Shown: in pieces, positions 8,691 through 16,087 of the stretch
Layout: each line of letters begins with the position of its first letter
Position numbering within the stretch: the stretch's first letter is position 1
Source: Faeciplasma sp964650705
GTDB taxonomy: Bacteria > Bacillota > Clostridia > Oscillospirales > Ruminococcaceae
Assembly (NCBI GenBank): GCA_964650705.1
Contig: CAZYUJ010000008.1
Span: 18,079-82,078, forward strand
Length of the DNA: 64,000 nucleotides
Reading direction: 5' to 3'
Translations under genes and position numbers: made by a program
The notes under the pieces: model-generated
Told to the model about the DNA's origin: nothing
Database searches by the model: none
The model's input: the letters and a program-made list of their open reading frames with translations, nothing else

Positions 8691-8756
8691 TGAATAGCTA
8701 ATAATATGTCAGTTTAACAATATATAAAGAGGAAAAATTGTGCATATTCAATAAAG

Positions 8757-8787
8757 AAAAAGTCCCCCCAAAAAAGGGAGGACTTTT
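8757..8787 (-). terminator. terminator after surface paralogue 2
   Basis: Stem of AAAAGTCC/GGACTTTT with a C/G-rich core (AAAAGTCCTCCC reading minus), followed by a U-rich stretch. Confidence 0.85.
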
Positions 8788-8804
8788 ATTAGTTGTAAAT
8801 CAAA

Positions 8805-9392
8805 TTACTTTCTCTTGGAAGCAACTACAACTGCAGCAGCTACTACCATAGGAACGATAGCGAGTGCCAAACCGGTGTCAGCAGGAGCTTCGTCTTCAGT
8901 AGCGGGAGCTTCATCAGTGGTGTCTTCTGCAGGAGCTTCGTCTTCAACAGGAGCTTCTTCAACAGCAGCATCAGCGCCAACGAGAGTGATGTATTCCCAA
9001 GTGATTGTGGGAACAGGCAAACCGTAGCTTGCGCCCTTGATTACGATGTTGTTAGCAACGCCCTTAGAAGAATCTTCTGCCAAGGAAGCGAGCAATACAA
9101 CTTCGGTTTCGAAAACGCCATCAACAACTTCAACGGTTGTGATGTCGGATTCTCTGCTGGGGTATACGCCGTTACCAAGGTAAACTCTGAAGTTAGCATC
9201 AGCAGTACCCTTGATCTTGATGGTTACGGTTTCGCCTTCAGCAACATCAGCGGGAAGGTCGATAGTTGCAACGTCGAGACCGCTAGTCACATGGTCAACG
9301 TAGTTAGCAGTCAAATCTGCATCAGCGAAAGCAACGCAGGTAAGAGACAATGCCAAAACGAGTGCCATTGCGATAGAAAGAATCTTTTTCAT
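8805..9392 (-). CDS. secreted surface protein with PADTG sorting tail (paralogue 2)
   Basis: 195 residues from the ATG at 9392. A nearer ATG at 9398 is too close to GGAGG. Signal peptide at 1-23 (ends in AFA-DA). The mature part is one beta-rich domain of about 110 residues (LPADVAEGETVTIKIKG, then a FRVYLGNG segment) with no clear relation to the domains of paralogues 1 and 4. An acidic E/A/P/D/T spacer covers about 130-169, then PADTG at 170-174, a hydrophobic run and an SKRK end. Its own promoter and terminator make it a single-gene transcript. Function is not known. Confidence 0.75.
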   Translation of the reverse strand: MKKILSIAMALVLALSLTCVAFADADLTANYVDHVTSGLDVATIDLPADVAEGETVTIKIKGTADANFRVYLGNGVYPSRESDITTVEVVDGVFETEVVLLASLAEDSSKGVANNIVIKGASYGLPVPTITWEYITLVGADAAVEEAPVEDEAPAEDTTDEAPATEDEAPADTGLALAIVPMVVAAAVVVASKRK

Positions 9393-9442
9393 ATTCATTT
9401 CCTCCAAAAAATAATATTATTTTGTGGTTTACAACCGTTATT

Positions 9443-9471
9443 ATTATACATCTTGTATCGCGATCTGTCAA
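9443..9471 (-). promoter_or_regulatory. consensus SigA promoter, surface paralogue 2
   Basis: Minus-strand TTGACA (9471-9466), 17 bases, TATAAT (9448-9443), perfect consensus. Confidence 0.9.
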
Positions 9472-9565
9472 TATCAATTTCCAAAAGTTCGATTATTATA
9501 ATACAAAACGCAATATACCCTCGGCGAATCTATTCGATTTCGTGCAATAAAACGGTGTGATAAAC

Positions 9566-9594
9566 AAAAAACCTCCCAAAAAGGGAGGTTTTAG
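9566..9594. terminator. terminator after surface paralogue 3
   Basis: Hairpin AAAACCTCCC-loop-GGGAGGTTTT, just past the stop of the minus-strand gene. Confidence 0.88.
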
Positions 9595-9604
9595 GCTGAA
9601 TCGA

Positions 9605-10375
9605 TTATCTCTTCTTAGAAAGAGCGACAGCAGCTGCAGCAACTACCATAGGAACGATAGCGAGTGCAAGACCTGTGTCAGCAGGAGTATCCTCTACTGT
9701 GGTGGTGTCCTCTACTTCGGGAGTATCTTCTACTTCGGGAGTTTCTTCTACAGCGGGTTCATCTTCAACGGGAGCTTCGTCAGCAGCAGGGCCTTCGCCG
9801 TTGTATTCAAGGTATGTGATGGTGAAGGTTACAGACTTGATAGAGTGAATGTAAGCTTCGAGGGTAGCGCCGTCAGAGCCGCCTGCTACGCCGGAGAAGT
9901 CGAAAGCACCGGGAACGTGAGTATTGCCTGCGATGCCGCCCCAAGAAGGCTCATAAGCTTCCAAGGATGCTTCGTAAACGCCTGCAACAGCAACTGTGTA
10001 ATCGTCATAACCTTCAGCGGTGATAACGATATCAGAGATCTCATACTTGATGGTGGTCTTATCGCCGATCACAGCCTGTGTCTGACCGATGGTACCGTCG
10101 AGGATCTGAATACCGTACTGGTAAGAACCGCCGTCAGCAGTGGTTACGTTCTTCCAAGCATCGCCGGTATAGACAACAGTAGCAGTTTCGCCAAGGCCGA
10201 TCTGAACTTCAGATCCGCCAGCGTCCTTCAAAGGTGTCCAAGCAGAGTAGCTGGGTGTATCCTGTACCCAAACCTGAGGCTGGATGTGGATGTAAGATGT
10301 GTCAACTGCGAAAGCAGAAACGCACATTGCGCTCATGGCAACAACGATTGCCAAAAGAACAGCTAATTTTTTCAT
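9605..10375 (-). CDS. secreted surface protein with PADTG sorting tail (paralogue 3)
   Basis: 256 residues from the ATG at 10375, behind AGGAGG. The longer frame upstream covers the promoter and is not real. Signal peptide at 1-23 (ends in SAFA-VD). The mature domain has PQVWVQDTPSYSAWTPL near its start and a Gly-rich middle with SWGGIAGNTHVPGAFDFSG, beta-rich and aromatic. The spacer repeats E-D-T-P-E-V-E units before PADTG at 231-235, a hydrophobic run and an SKKR end. Only the signal peptide and tail resemble the other three. Function is not known. Confidence 0.76.
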   Translation of the reverse strand: MKKLAVLLAIVVAMSAMCVSAFAVDTSYIHIQPQVWVQDTPSYSAWTPLKDAGGSEVQIGLGETATVVYTGDAWKNVTTADGGSYQYGIQILDGTIGQTQAVIGDKTTIKYEISDIVITAEGYDDYTVAVAGVYEASLEAYEPSWGGIAGNTHVPGAFDFSGVAGGSDGATLEAYIHSIKSVTFTITYLEYNGEGPAADEAPVEDEPAVEETPEVEDTPEVEDTTTVEDTPADTGLALAIVPMVVAAAAVALSKKR

Positions 10376-10420
10376 ATAAATTTTCCTCCTAATGTAGTGT
10401 AGGTAACAAAACCTGTTTAA

Positions 10421-10449
10421 ATTATATACCAATAGCAGCAAATTGTCAA
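10421..10449 (-). promoter_or_regulatory. consensus SigA promoter, surface paralogue 3
   Basis: Minus-strand TTGACA (10449-10444), 17 bases, TATAAT (10426-10421), perfect consensus. Confidence 0.9.
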
Positions 10450-10512
10450 CAACGTCCTCAGTTAATACTTGTAGAATATTTTCATAAAAAGTGTACAGTT
10501 TTAACAAAAAAC

Positions 10513-10541
10513 AAGCTCCCCTACTGTTTGTAGGAGAGCTT
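10513..10541 (-). terminator. terminator after surface paralogue 4
   Basis: AAGCTCTCCTAC/GTAGGGGAGCTT stem around a short loop, followed by a U-rich stretch on the minus strand. Confidence 0.82.
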
Positions 10542-10560
10542 ATTCAGGCAGAATAAATTA

Positions 10561-11301
10561 TTATCTCTTCTTGGAAAGAGCAACTGCAGCCATAGCAACT
10601 ACCATAGGAACGACAGCGAGTGCCAAACCGGTGTCAGCAGGAGCTTCGTCAGCAGGAGTATCCTCTACTGCGGGGGTGTCCTCTACTTCGGGAGTTTCTT
10701 CTACAGCAGGTTCATCTTCAACGGGAGCTTCTTCTTCAGCAGGAGCGCCGATGGGAGCATCGGGAACTACGATAGAGATGTTAACGATGTCGTATGCGGT
10801 GGAAGAAGTGTTGGAGATGAGAAGGAGTTCAGAACCGCCGTTTGTGAAGCTTTCCCACTGTGCCAAGAATTCAGCAGCATCGTACCAAACCTTTGTGCCG
10901 TCGTCGAGAACGCAGTCAAGCATTACGTCGAATTCAGGGAAGCCTTCAATAGTGTGAGCGCCGGTACCGAGACGCATGGTGTTGATGGTGTTGCCGTCAG
11001 CATCTGTACCGAGGTTGCCGGACCACCAGCTATCTGTCATGCAGAACTTTTCATACTTGCCGTCGCCTTCAGCGATCTCAGTGACGTCAGTAGGAGCACT
11101 TCTGGTGATTACAACGTATGCGCCGGGAGTTGCCAAGTAAGCAGTGAAGTCAGCAACAGAAGTTTCAAGAGTATACTGAGACCAGTTGGATGCGCTGAAG
11201 AACAATGTATCTTCGCTCCAAATAACTTCCTCTGCAGCAACAGCAACTGTTAAGGACAATACCATAACGAGTGCCAATGCAATAGATAAGATTTTCTTCA
11301 T
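10561..11301 (-). CDS. secreted surface protein with PADTG sorting tail (paralogue 4)
   Basis: 246 residues, start behind AGGAGG. Signal peptide at 1-23. A single domain (about 24-175) is clearly homologous to domain 1 of paralogue 1, sharing the AEEV-x-SEDT-x-FFS start, DSWWSGN, CVLDDG-x-KVWY and YDIVN blocks. An acidic repeated spacer (E-D-E-P-A-V-E-E-T-P units) follows, then PADTG at 221-225, a hydrophobic stretch and an SKKR end. Together with paralogue 1 this defines a secreted domain family I cannot name. The Trp-rich conserved blocks are compatible with carbohydrate binding. Confidence 0.8.
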   Translation of the reverse strand: MKKILSIALALVMVLSLTVAVAAEEVIWSEDTLFFSASNWSQYTLETSVADFTAYLATPGAYVVITRSAPTDVTEIAEGDGKYEKFCMTDSWWSGNLGTDADGNTINTMRLGTGAHTIEGFPEFDVMLDCVLDDGTKVWYDAAEFLAQWESFTNGGSELLLISNTSSTAYDIVNISIVVPDAPIGAPAEEEAPVEDEPAVEETPEVEDTPAVEDTPADEAPADTGLALAVVPMVVAMAAVALSKKR

Positions 11302-11347
11302 ATAATTTTCCTCCTAAAAGCTTTTAGCGGTTTAATTAACCACAATC

Positions 11348-11376
11348 ATTATACAACTTATATAATTATTTGTCAA
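11348..11376 (-). promoter_or_regulatory. consensus SigA promoter, surface paralogue 4
   Basis: Minus-strand TTGACA (11376-11371), 17 bases, TATAAT (11353-11348), perfect consensus. Confidence 0.9.
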
Positions 11377-11454
11377 TATGTTGCTAAAAATTAATGAAAA
11401 TACAGACGTTTTAATCAATCATTTCCGTTTATCATTTGTTTAATATTTCAAAAA

Positions 11455-11483
11455 ACAGCCTTGAGTAAGGCTCAAGGCTGTTT
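11455..11483 (-). terminator. terminator after GH10 xylanase 1
   Basis: Hairpin CAGCCTTGAG/CTCAAGGCTG followed on the minus strand by a U run, 15 bases past the xylanase stop. Confidence 0.88.
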
Positions 11484-11497
11484 GTAAAAATGATATG

Positions 11498-12688
11498 CTA
11501 TTTAAGCGCCAACGAGATGACATCCCAATAAGCTGACTTAAGCTCGTTATCACGGGCGATGAGGAAGGGATAGTTATCTTTTTCGCTGCTGTTGAGCCAA
11601 GAGTTGCCGTCGTTGATCCCCCAGAACACAACGGAATCAATAAGCCCCATCTCAGAGTATTCCATCAGCAAAGCAAAGAGGTCTTTATATGTCTGATTAT
11701 ACTTCTCGATGAATTCTTTATCGTCAGGATCGCCGTTCCAACCGTTACAGTTCATATCGAGCTCAGTGACTTCGAGGATGAAATCGGGGTTGATCTCACG
11801 CAAGCGTGAAAGCTTTTCGAGATTGCTTCTCAAAGTATCGATATTCGTATCATAGCTTATATGCATCTGAAGTCCTATGCCGTCGATCGGAACGCCGTCC
11901 TCAAGCATCTTCTTGACAGCAAGATACATGCTGATGGTCTTTTGCTCGCTCCACTCCATGTTATAATCATTTATAATGAGTCTTGCATCGGGGTCAGCGG
12001 CACGTGCGGAAATGAATGCCTGCTCGATATAGTCGTATTTATCGCCGTCTCCGTCATAGTCCCCTATTATTTCGAGCCACTTGGAGTATCTGAGTCCTCC
12101 TCCGTCGTTAATAACTTCGTTAACAACGTCCCATGTATCTATCTTCCCGGCGTACCGTGAAACGATAGTGGTAACGTGTTCATCGATTCTTTGCATAAGC
12201 TGTTCGGCAGTTGCGGGTTCGCCGCTAACGCCCGAAGCATAGAAGAACCAATCGGGAACCTGTGAGTGCCAGATGAGTGTGTGGCCGCGAAGAGTGACGT
12301 CATATTTCTCGCCGAATTCAACATAGGCATCGACATTAGTGAAGTTGTATGTATTTTCGGAAGGATGCATAGCATCGGGTTTCGAAGCGTTCTCAAGGAC
12401 AAAAGTGTTGAACTGCTTCATTATGGATTTGAAATCATCACTTGAGGTGTTGCTGATAGTCCACGGGTTGATGCAAGCACCGACCTTGAAATAATCGGCA
12501 AAAGCCTCATATAAAGATGGAGCATTGTCATCATAGGAATACTTTGCGAGCTTCATGGACTTCAGCTCATCCTGTGTGTACTGATAATCCTCAGTAAGGA
12601 TCGGCTGTGCGCCGCAGGCAGTAAGTGAAAGCATCAAGATCACAACTGCGAGCACAAGCGCAATAGCTCTTGGCAAGTGTCTTTTCAT
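11498..12688 (-). CDS. GH10 endo-beta-1,4-xylanase lipoprotein (short form)
   Basis: Hydrolyses internal xylan bonds. 396 residues from the ATG at 12688 (GGAGAA upstream). The lipobox LTAC at residues 22-25 predicts lipid anchoring at Cys25 on the outer face of the membrane. The GH10 barrel fills nearly all the rest: GHTLIWHSQVPDWF near 135-148, the acid/base Glu191 in WDVVNEV, and the nucleophile Glu309 in EVTELD. There is no binding module. It follows a longer GH10 gene by 35 bases and matches it closely over the barrel, so it is a tandem duplicate that either lost or never had the N-terminal modules. Confidence 0.95.
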   Translation of the reverse strand: MKRHLPRAIALVLAVVILMLSLTACGAQPILTEDYQYTQDELKSMKLAKYSYDDNAPSLYEAFADYFKVGACINPWTISNTSSDDFKSIMKQFNTFVLENASKPDAMHPSENTYNFTNVDAYVEFGEKYDVTLRGHTLIWHSQVPDWFFYASGVSGEPATAEQLMQRIDEHVTTIVSRYAGKIDTWDVVNEVINDGGGLRYSKWLEIIGDYDGDGDKYDYIEQAFISARAADPDARLIINDYNMEWSEQKTISMYLAVKKMLEDGVPIDGIGLQMHISYDTNIDTLRSNLEKLSRLREINPDFILEVTELDMNCNGWNGDPDDKEFIEKYNQTYKDLFALLMEYSEMGLIDSVVFWGINDGNSWLNSSEKDNYPFLIARDNELKSAYWDVISLALK

Positions 12689-12723
12689 AGTTGTTCTCCG
12701 TTCCAAATAAATGTGTATTGTTA

Positions 12724-14889
12724 TCACTCAAGTGCGAGTGAGATGACCTCCCAATAAGTGCTCTTAAGCTCATTATCACGGCCGATAAGGAAGGGATGGT
12801 TGATTCTTCCGTTGCTGTTGAGCCAGGAATGATCGTCATTGATGCCCCAGAAGACAACAGTATCTATAAGACCCTTTTCGGAATATTCCATGAAGAGCTT
12901 GAATGCCTGAACATAGGTGTTGTTATACTGCTTCATGAAGCTGTCTGTGAGGTTGACGGTCTTCGAATCGTCACTCCAAACGAAGCAGGACATATCCATC
13001 TCGGTGATCTCGATAGTGAAATCGGGGTTATATTTTCTCAAGCCTTCGAGGATCTCTAAGTTCTTTCTGAGCTGATTGATGTCGGTGTTATAGGCAATAT
13101 GCATCTGAAGACCGACACCGTCGACCTTAATACCGTCCTCAAGCATTGATTTGACAAGGTTATATACGCCCTGAGTTTTAGCGGTGCTCCATTCAAGGTT
13201 ATAGTCGTTGATGATAAGACGGGCATTGGGATCTGCGGCAGCCGCTGCTTTGAATGCGGCTTCAATATAGTCATACTTGTCACCGTCTTTATCATAGTCC
13301 CCTACTATCTGGAGCCACTTCGAATCACGCAAGGTTCCGTCGTCATTAAACACTTCGTTTACGACGTCCCACGTGTCGATCTTGCCGGCATAGCGGGAAA
13401 CGATGGTCGTTACGTGCTCGTCGATTCTGTCCAAAAGCTGTTTTGCAGTTGCGGCAGTTCCGCTTGTGCCCGACTTATAGAAGAACCAATCGGGGCACTG
13501 AGAGTGCCAGATGAGAGTATGTCCGCGCAATGTCACACCGTATTTCTCACCGAAATCAACGAACTTATCGACACTTGTGAAGTTGTATTTATTCTCGCTG
13601 GGATGCATAGCATCGGGCTTGGATTCGTTTTCAAGGGTGAAGGTGTTATACTGCTTCATCATCGACTTAAAATCTTCCGAGCTTGTGCTGTTTAAGTACC
13701 ATGAGTTGATGCATGCGCCGACGTTGAAGTAATCCGAGAACGCTTCATACAAGGAAGGTGCGGAAGCGTCATATGAGGTCGTTGCCTTCTTCATTGCAGA
13801 AAGCTCGGATTTTTTGTATTCGTAATCGGTTCCGTAAAGCTGAGCGGCAAGAGTCTCGATCTCTTTATCGTCATCCTTATCATTATCATTATCATTATCG
13901 GGAGACGTGTTTTCAGGCTGATATTCGCCGCAGGTGATAGTTACCGTGTAATCGAACTTAACAGCGCCTACGCTTGAGCTGAAAGCGTAAGGGTTGAGGA
14001 TGATAGCATAGGTACCGTCGGGGATATCACAGGACATTTTAACAGTTTTGGAGTCGAACTCGACAGTAGCCTCGGCTGCGCCGTCCCCTCTCGAATTGAA
14101 GTGGAGCTCGCAATGAGGCTTCTTGCCGTTCCAGCAAGTATCAATATTGGATGCGGTCAGAGTTATCTCGATGGAAGTGATGTATTCGAGCGGAACAGCA
14201 GACTCGATCACAGAGGTGATATCGGGATAGTGAGTTCCCCAGCAGCTTTCAACATCACCTGTAACGGAGTTCGGTTTGCAATATGTGTCCCATTCGTTAT
14301 CTAAGAATTCGCTGGAGAAGCTGCCGGACACGGTATATATACCGTCAGCGGGCTTGGGAGCATCTTCTGTGAGATAATTTCCGGAAACGAAATATTCACC
14401 GCCGTCAAACTTGATCCTGTACCAGCCGTTAGCAGCCTTGCCCGTAACCTGAACCTTCTCGCCTTCTGAAAGTCCGCCGACGCGTTCGCTGTTTGCATCA
14501 GGTTTTTCACGGACGTTGACGCTCGACTTGGCGTACATGTAGACCTCACCCGAAATGTCCTCGACGGCAACGGTTGCCTCTGTGGTGGTGACAGTGGTGG
14601 CTTCGGTCGTGGTAGTGGTTGCTTCGGTAGTTGTTGCAACCGTGGTCGTAGCTTCGGTAGTGGTGGTTGTTGCCTCAGTCGTCGTGGGCTCAGTAGCAGT
14701 CACTTCGGGCGTAGTTGCGGTCGCTTCCGCGGCGACGTCATCAGAAGTAGTTACCGATTCCTCAGGGGTGGTCACCGTTGAGGGCGACTCGACCTCGTCA
14801 TTAGGTTTTTGGGGAGCACAGGCGGTCAATGAAAGAATCAGAACCGCAAGCGCCATGATGAATGATAGTGTTCTTCGCAAATGATTCAT
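12724..14889 (-). CDS. modular GH10 xylanase lipoprotein with Thr-rich linker, SH3 domain and sandwich module
   Basis: 721 residues. Lipobox LTAC at 21-24. A Thr/Glu/Ala/Val linker covers about 34-108 with many repeats of T-T-E-A. An SH3-type domain follows at about 115-175 (SVNVREKPDANS, then GWYRIK). A beta-sandwich module at about 180-322 (SIEITLTASNIDTCWNGK, PYAFSS) resembles a carbohydrate-binding module. An Asp/Asn linker sits at 330-343. The GH10 catalytic domain covers about 375-721, with acid/base Glu512 (WDVVNEV) and nucleophile Glu630 (ITEMD). The likely role is xylan cleavage by an enzyme tethered to the membrane and reaching through the wall; the SH3 domain could bind peptidoglycan. 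Start behind GGAGGATCACT. Confidence 0.95.
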   Translation of the reverse strand: MNHLRRTLSFIMALAVLILSLTACAPQKPNDEVESPSTVTTPEESVTTSDDVAAEATATTPEVTATEPTTTEATTTTTEATTTVATTTEATTTTTEATTVTTTEATVAVEDISGEVYMYAKSSVNVREKPDANSERVGGLSEGEKVQVTGKAANGWYRIKFDGGEYFVSGNYLTEDAPKPADGIYTVSGSFSSEFLDNEWDTYCKPNSVTGDVESCWGTHYPDITSVIESAVPLEYITSIEITLTASNIDTCWNGKKPHCELHFNSRGDGAAEATVEFDSKTVKMSCDIPDGTYAIILNPYAFSSSVGAVKFDYTVTITCGEYQPENTSPDNDNDNDKDDDKEIETLAAQLYGTDYEYKKSELSAMKKATTSYDASAPSLYEAFSDYFNVGACINSWYLNSTSSEDFKSMMKQYNTFTLENESKPDAMHPSENKYNFTSVDKFVDFGEKYGVTLRGHTLIWHSQCPDWFFYKSGTSGTAATAKQLLDRIDEHVTTIVSRYAGKIDTWDVVNEVFNDDGTLRDSKWLQIVGDYDKDGDKYDYIEAAFKAAAAADPNARLIINDYNLEWSTAKTQGVYNLVKSMLEDGIKVDGVGLQMHIAYNTDINQLRKNLEILEGLRKYNPDFTIEITEMDMSCFVWSDDSKTVNLTDSFMKQYNNTYVQAFKLFMEYSEKGLIDTVVFWGINDDHSWLNSNGRINHPFLIGRDNELKSTYWEVISLALE
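13876..13906. repeat. hexanucleotide tandem repeat coding the Asp/Asn linker
   Basis: About four copies of a 6-base unit (ATTATC on the plus strand) encode the alternating Asp-Asn stretch at residues 330-337 of the large xylanase. Unit length is a multiple of three, so copy-number slips would change linker length but not frame. Confidence 0.75.
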
Positions 14890-14920
14890 AGTGATCCTCC
14901 GATCATGAATTTTTAGTTAT

Positions 14921-14949
14921 ATTAAATCATCTAACTTGGCATAAGTCAA
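14921..14949 (-). promoter_or_regulatory. promoter of the xylanase pair
   Basis: Minus-strand TTGACT (14949-14944), 17 bases, TTTAAT (14926-14921), about 30 bases before the start of the large xylanase and touching the end of the DUF3810 gene. Confidence 0.6.
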
Positions 14950-14950
14950 G

Positions 14951-16087
14951 CTAAATGTTTCCTCCGCAGGCTTTATAGTCCATCAAAAGCTCAACAACGC
15001 GGTAATAGCTCTTGATGCCGTCGGAAACGTCATTGAGCTTCAAGGTCGCATCGGTAAGAGCTTCGGAGACTGCTTCGACCGTTTCGGTCGGAATGATCTC
15101 CTTCTCCTCGTTTTTCTCCCAATAATCGGCGGTGAAGGATGCGATATCGTTCGACCAAACTATCGAAGGAACGATAGAGATTATCCTAATGTATTCTTCC
15201 TCATATTCTGTGCCGACGAGGTTTTTCGCATCGGCATAGAGATAATACAGAGCATCCAAGCAGCCGCTGTACTTAACGGCATCATCATTTGAAGAGAAGC
15301 ACGCTATCATTGAAATGAAGTTGGCTTCATCCTCTTGAATTATGCCTTTGAGATGTGCAAGCTCGTGGCAAAGGGTCGAGGGCTTTGCGATATCCTGTGT
15401 ATCTCGGTTATATGTAGCTTCCATGGTGAAAGGGATATAAAGTCCGATCACGCCCTCCTGTGACATGAAGAAGGAATTATATATCGGCTTCGGAGTTGAA
15501 TAGTATCCCGAAAGCTGAGAATAGGTTGAGGAGATGTTTTTCATCGCCTCAATGCACTCATCCCGATAATCATTGTCCAAAACGATGTATCCGTCATCGT
15601 TGCGTGTGAAATTATCGCTCAGATCTGCTACCTGATGTGCGACAGCCTCAAGGGTTTCAAGCAACAGCTCTTCGGTATGCTCGGTCTCCTCGAAATATCG
15701 GGACGAGAAGGTTGAGCACTGATACATTATAAAGCAATTCAGTGTCTCGGTTACAAGGATGTACAGAACCACCCACAAAACGAACTTCAGAGCGAAGTTC
15801 CTTACTTTTTTGCGTGCCGGCTTATCTTTTCGCTTGATCGTCGCAAAAACGATCAGCGCAGGGATCCCTATGAGAACGATCGCAACGCCGAGAATTATCA
15901 GCCATTCGCCGAGGGCAAACGGGAATACTCCCGAAAGCCACATCAGAGGAAGTGAAATTATCGGGAAGACCTTTTGAACGTAGAAATCGGAAAAAGGTTC
16001 GCTGATGCGGGCAATGATGTTTATAAGTATCATCGTAACAAAGCCGATAATAAGGATCAGGTTTGATATTTTTATTTTCTTAGTCAT
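14951..16087 (-). CDS. DUF3810-type membrane protein with zinc-peptidase-like HELAH motif
   Basis: 378 residues. Three hydrophobic segments lie in the first 130 (after MTKKIKISNLILIIGF), then a soluble domain. CHELAHLKGI around residue 242 followed by EDEANF is the arrangement of a gluzincin-like site (HExxH and a downstream Glu), as in DUF3810 proteins, which are suspected membrane-bound metalloproteases without a proven substrate. It overlaps the cation efflux gene by 8 bases and so is probably co-translated with it. A link to metal handling is only suggested by that. Confidence 0.8.
   Translation of the reverse strand: MTKKIKISNLILIIGFVTMILINIIARISEPFSDFYVQKVFPIISLPLMWLSGVFPFALGEWLIILGVAIVLIGIPALIVFATIKRKDKPARKKVRNFALKFVLWVVLYILVTETLNCFIMYQCSTFSSRYFEETEHTEELLLETLEAVAHQVADLSDNFTRNDDGYIVLDNDYRDECIEAMKNISSTYSQLSGYYSTPKPIYNSFFMSQEGVIGLYIPFTMEATYNRDTQDIAKPSTLCHELAHLKGIIQEDEANFISMIACFSSNDDAVKYSGCLDALYYLYADAKNLVGTEYEEEYIRIISIVPSIVWSNDIASFTADYWEKNEEKEIIPTETVEAVSEALTDATLKLNDVSDGIKSYYRVVELLMDYKACGGNI

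Noticed and set aside
14555..14800. Threonine-codon repeats as a CRISPR-like or satellite array
   Set aside because: The repeats are in frame, encode a Thr-rich linker of a lipoprotein and have no spacer structure.
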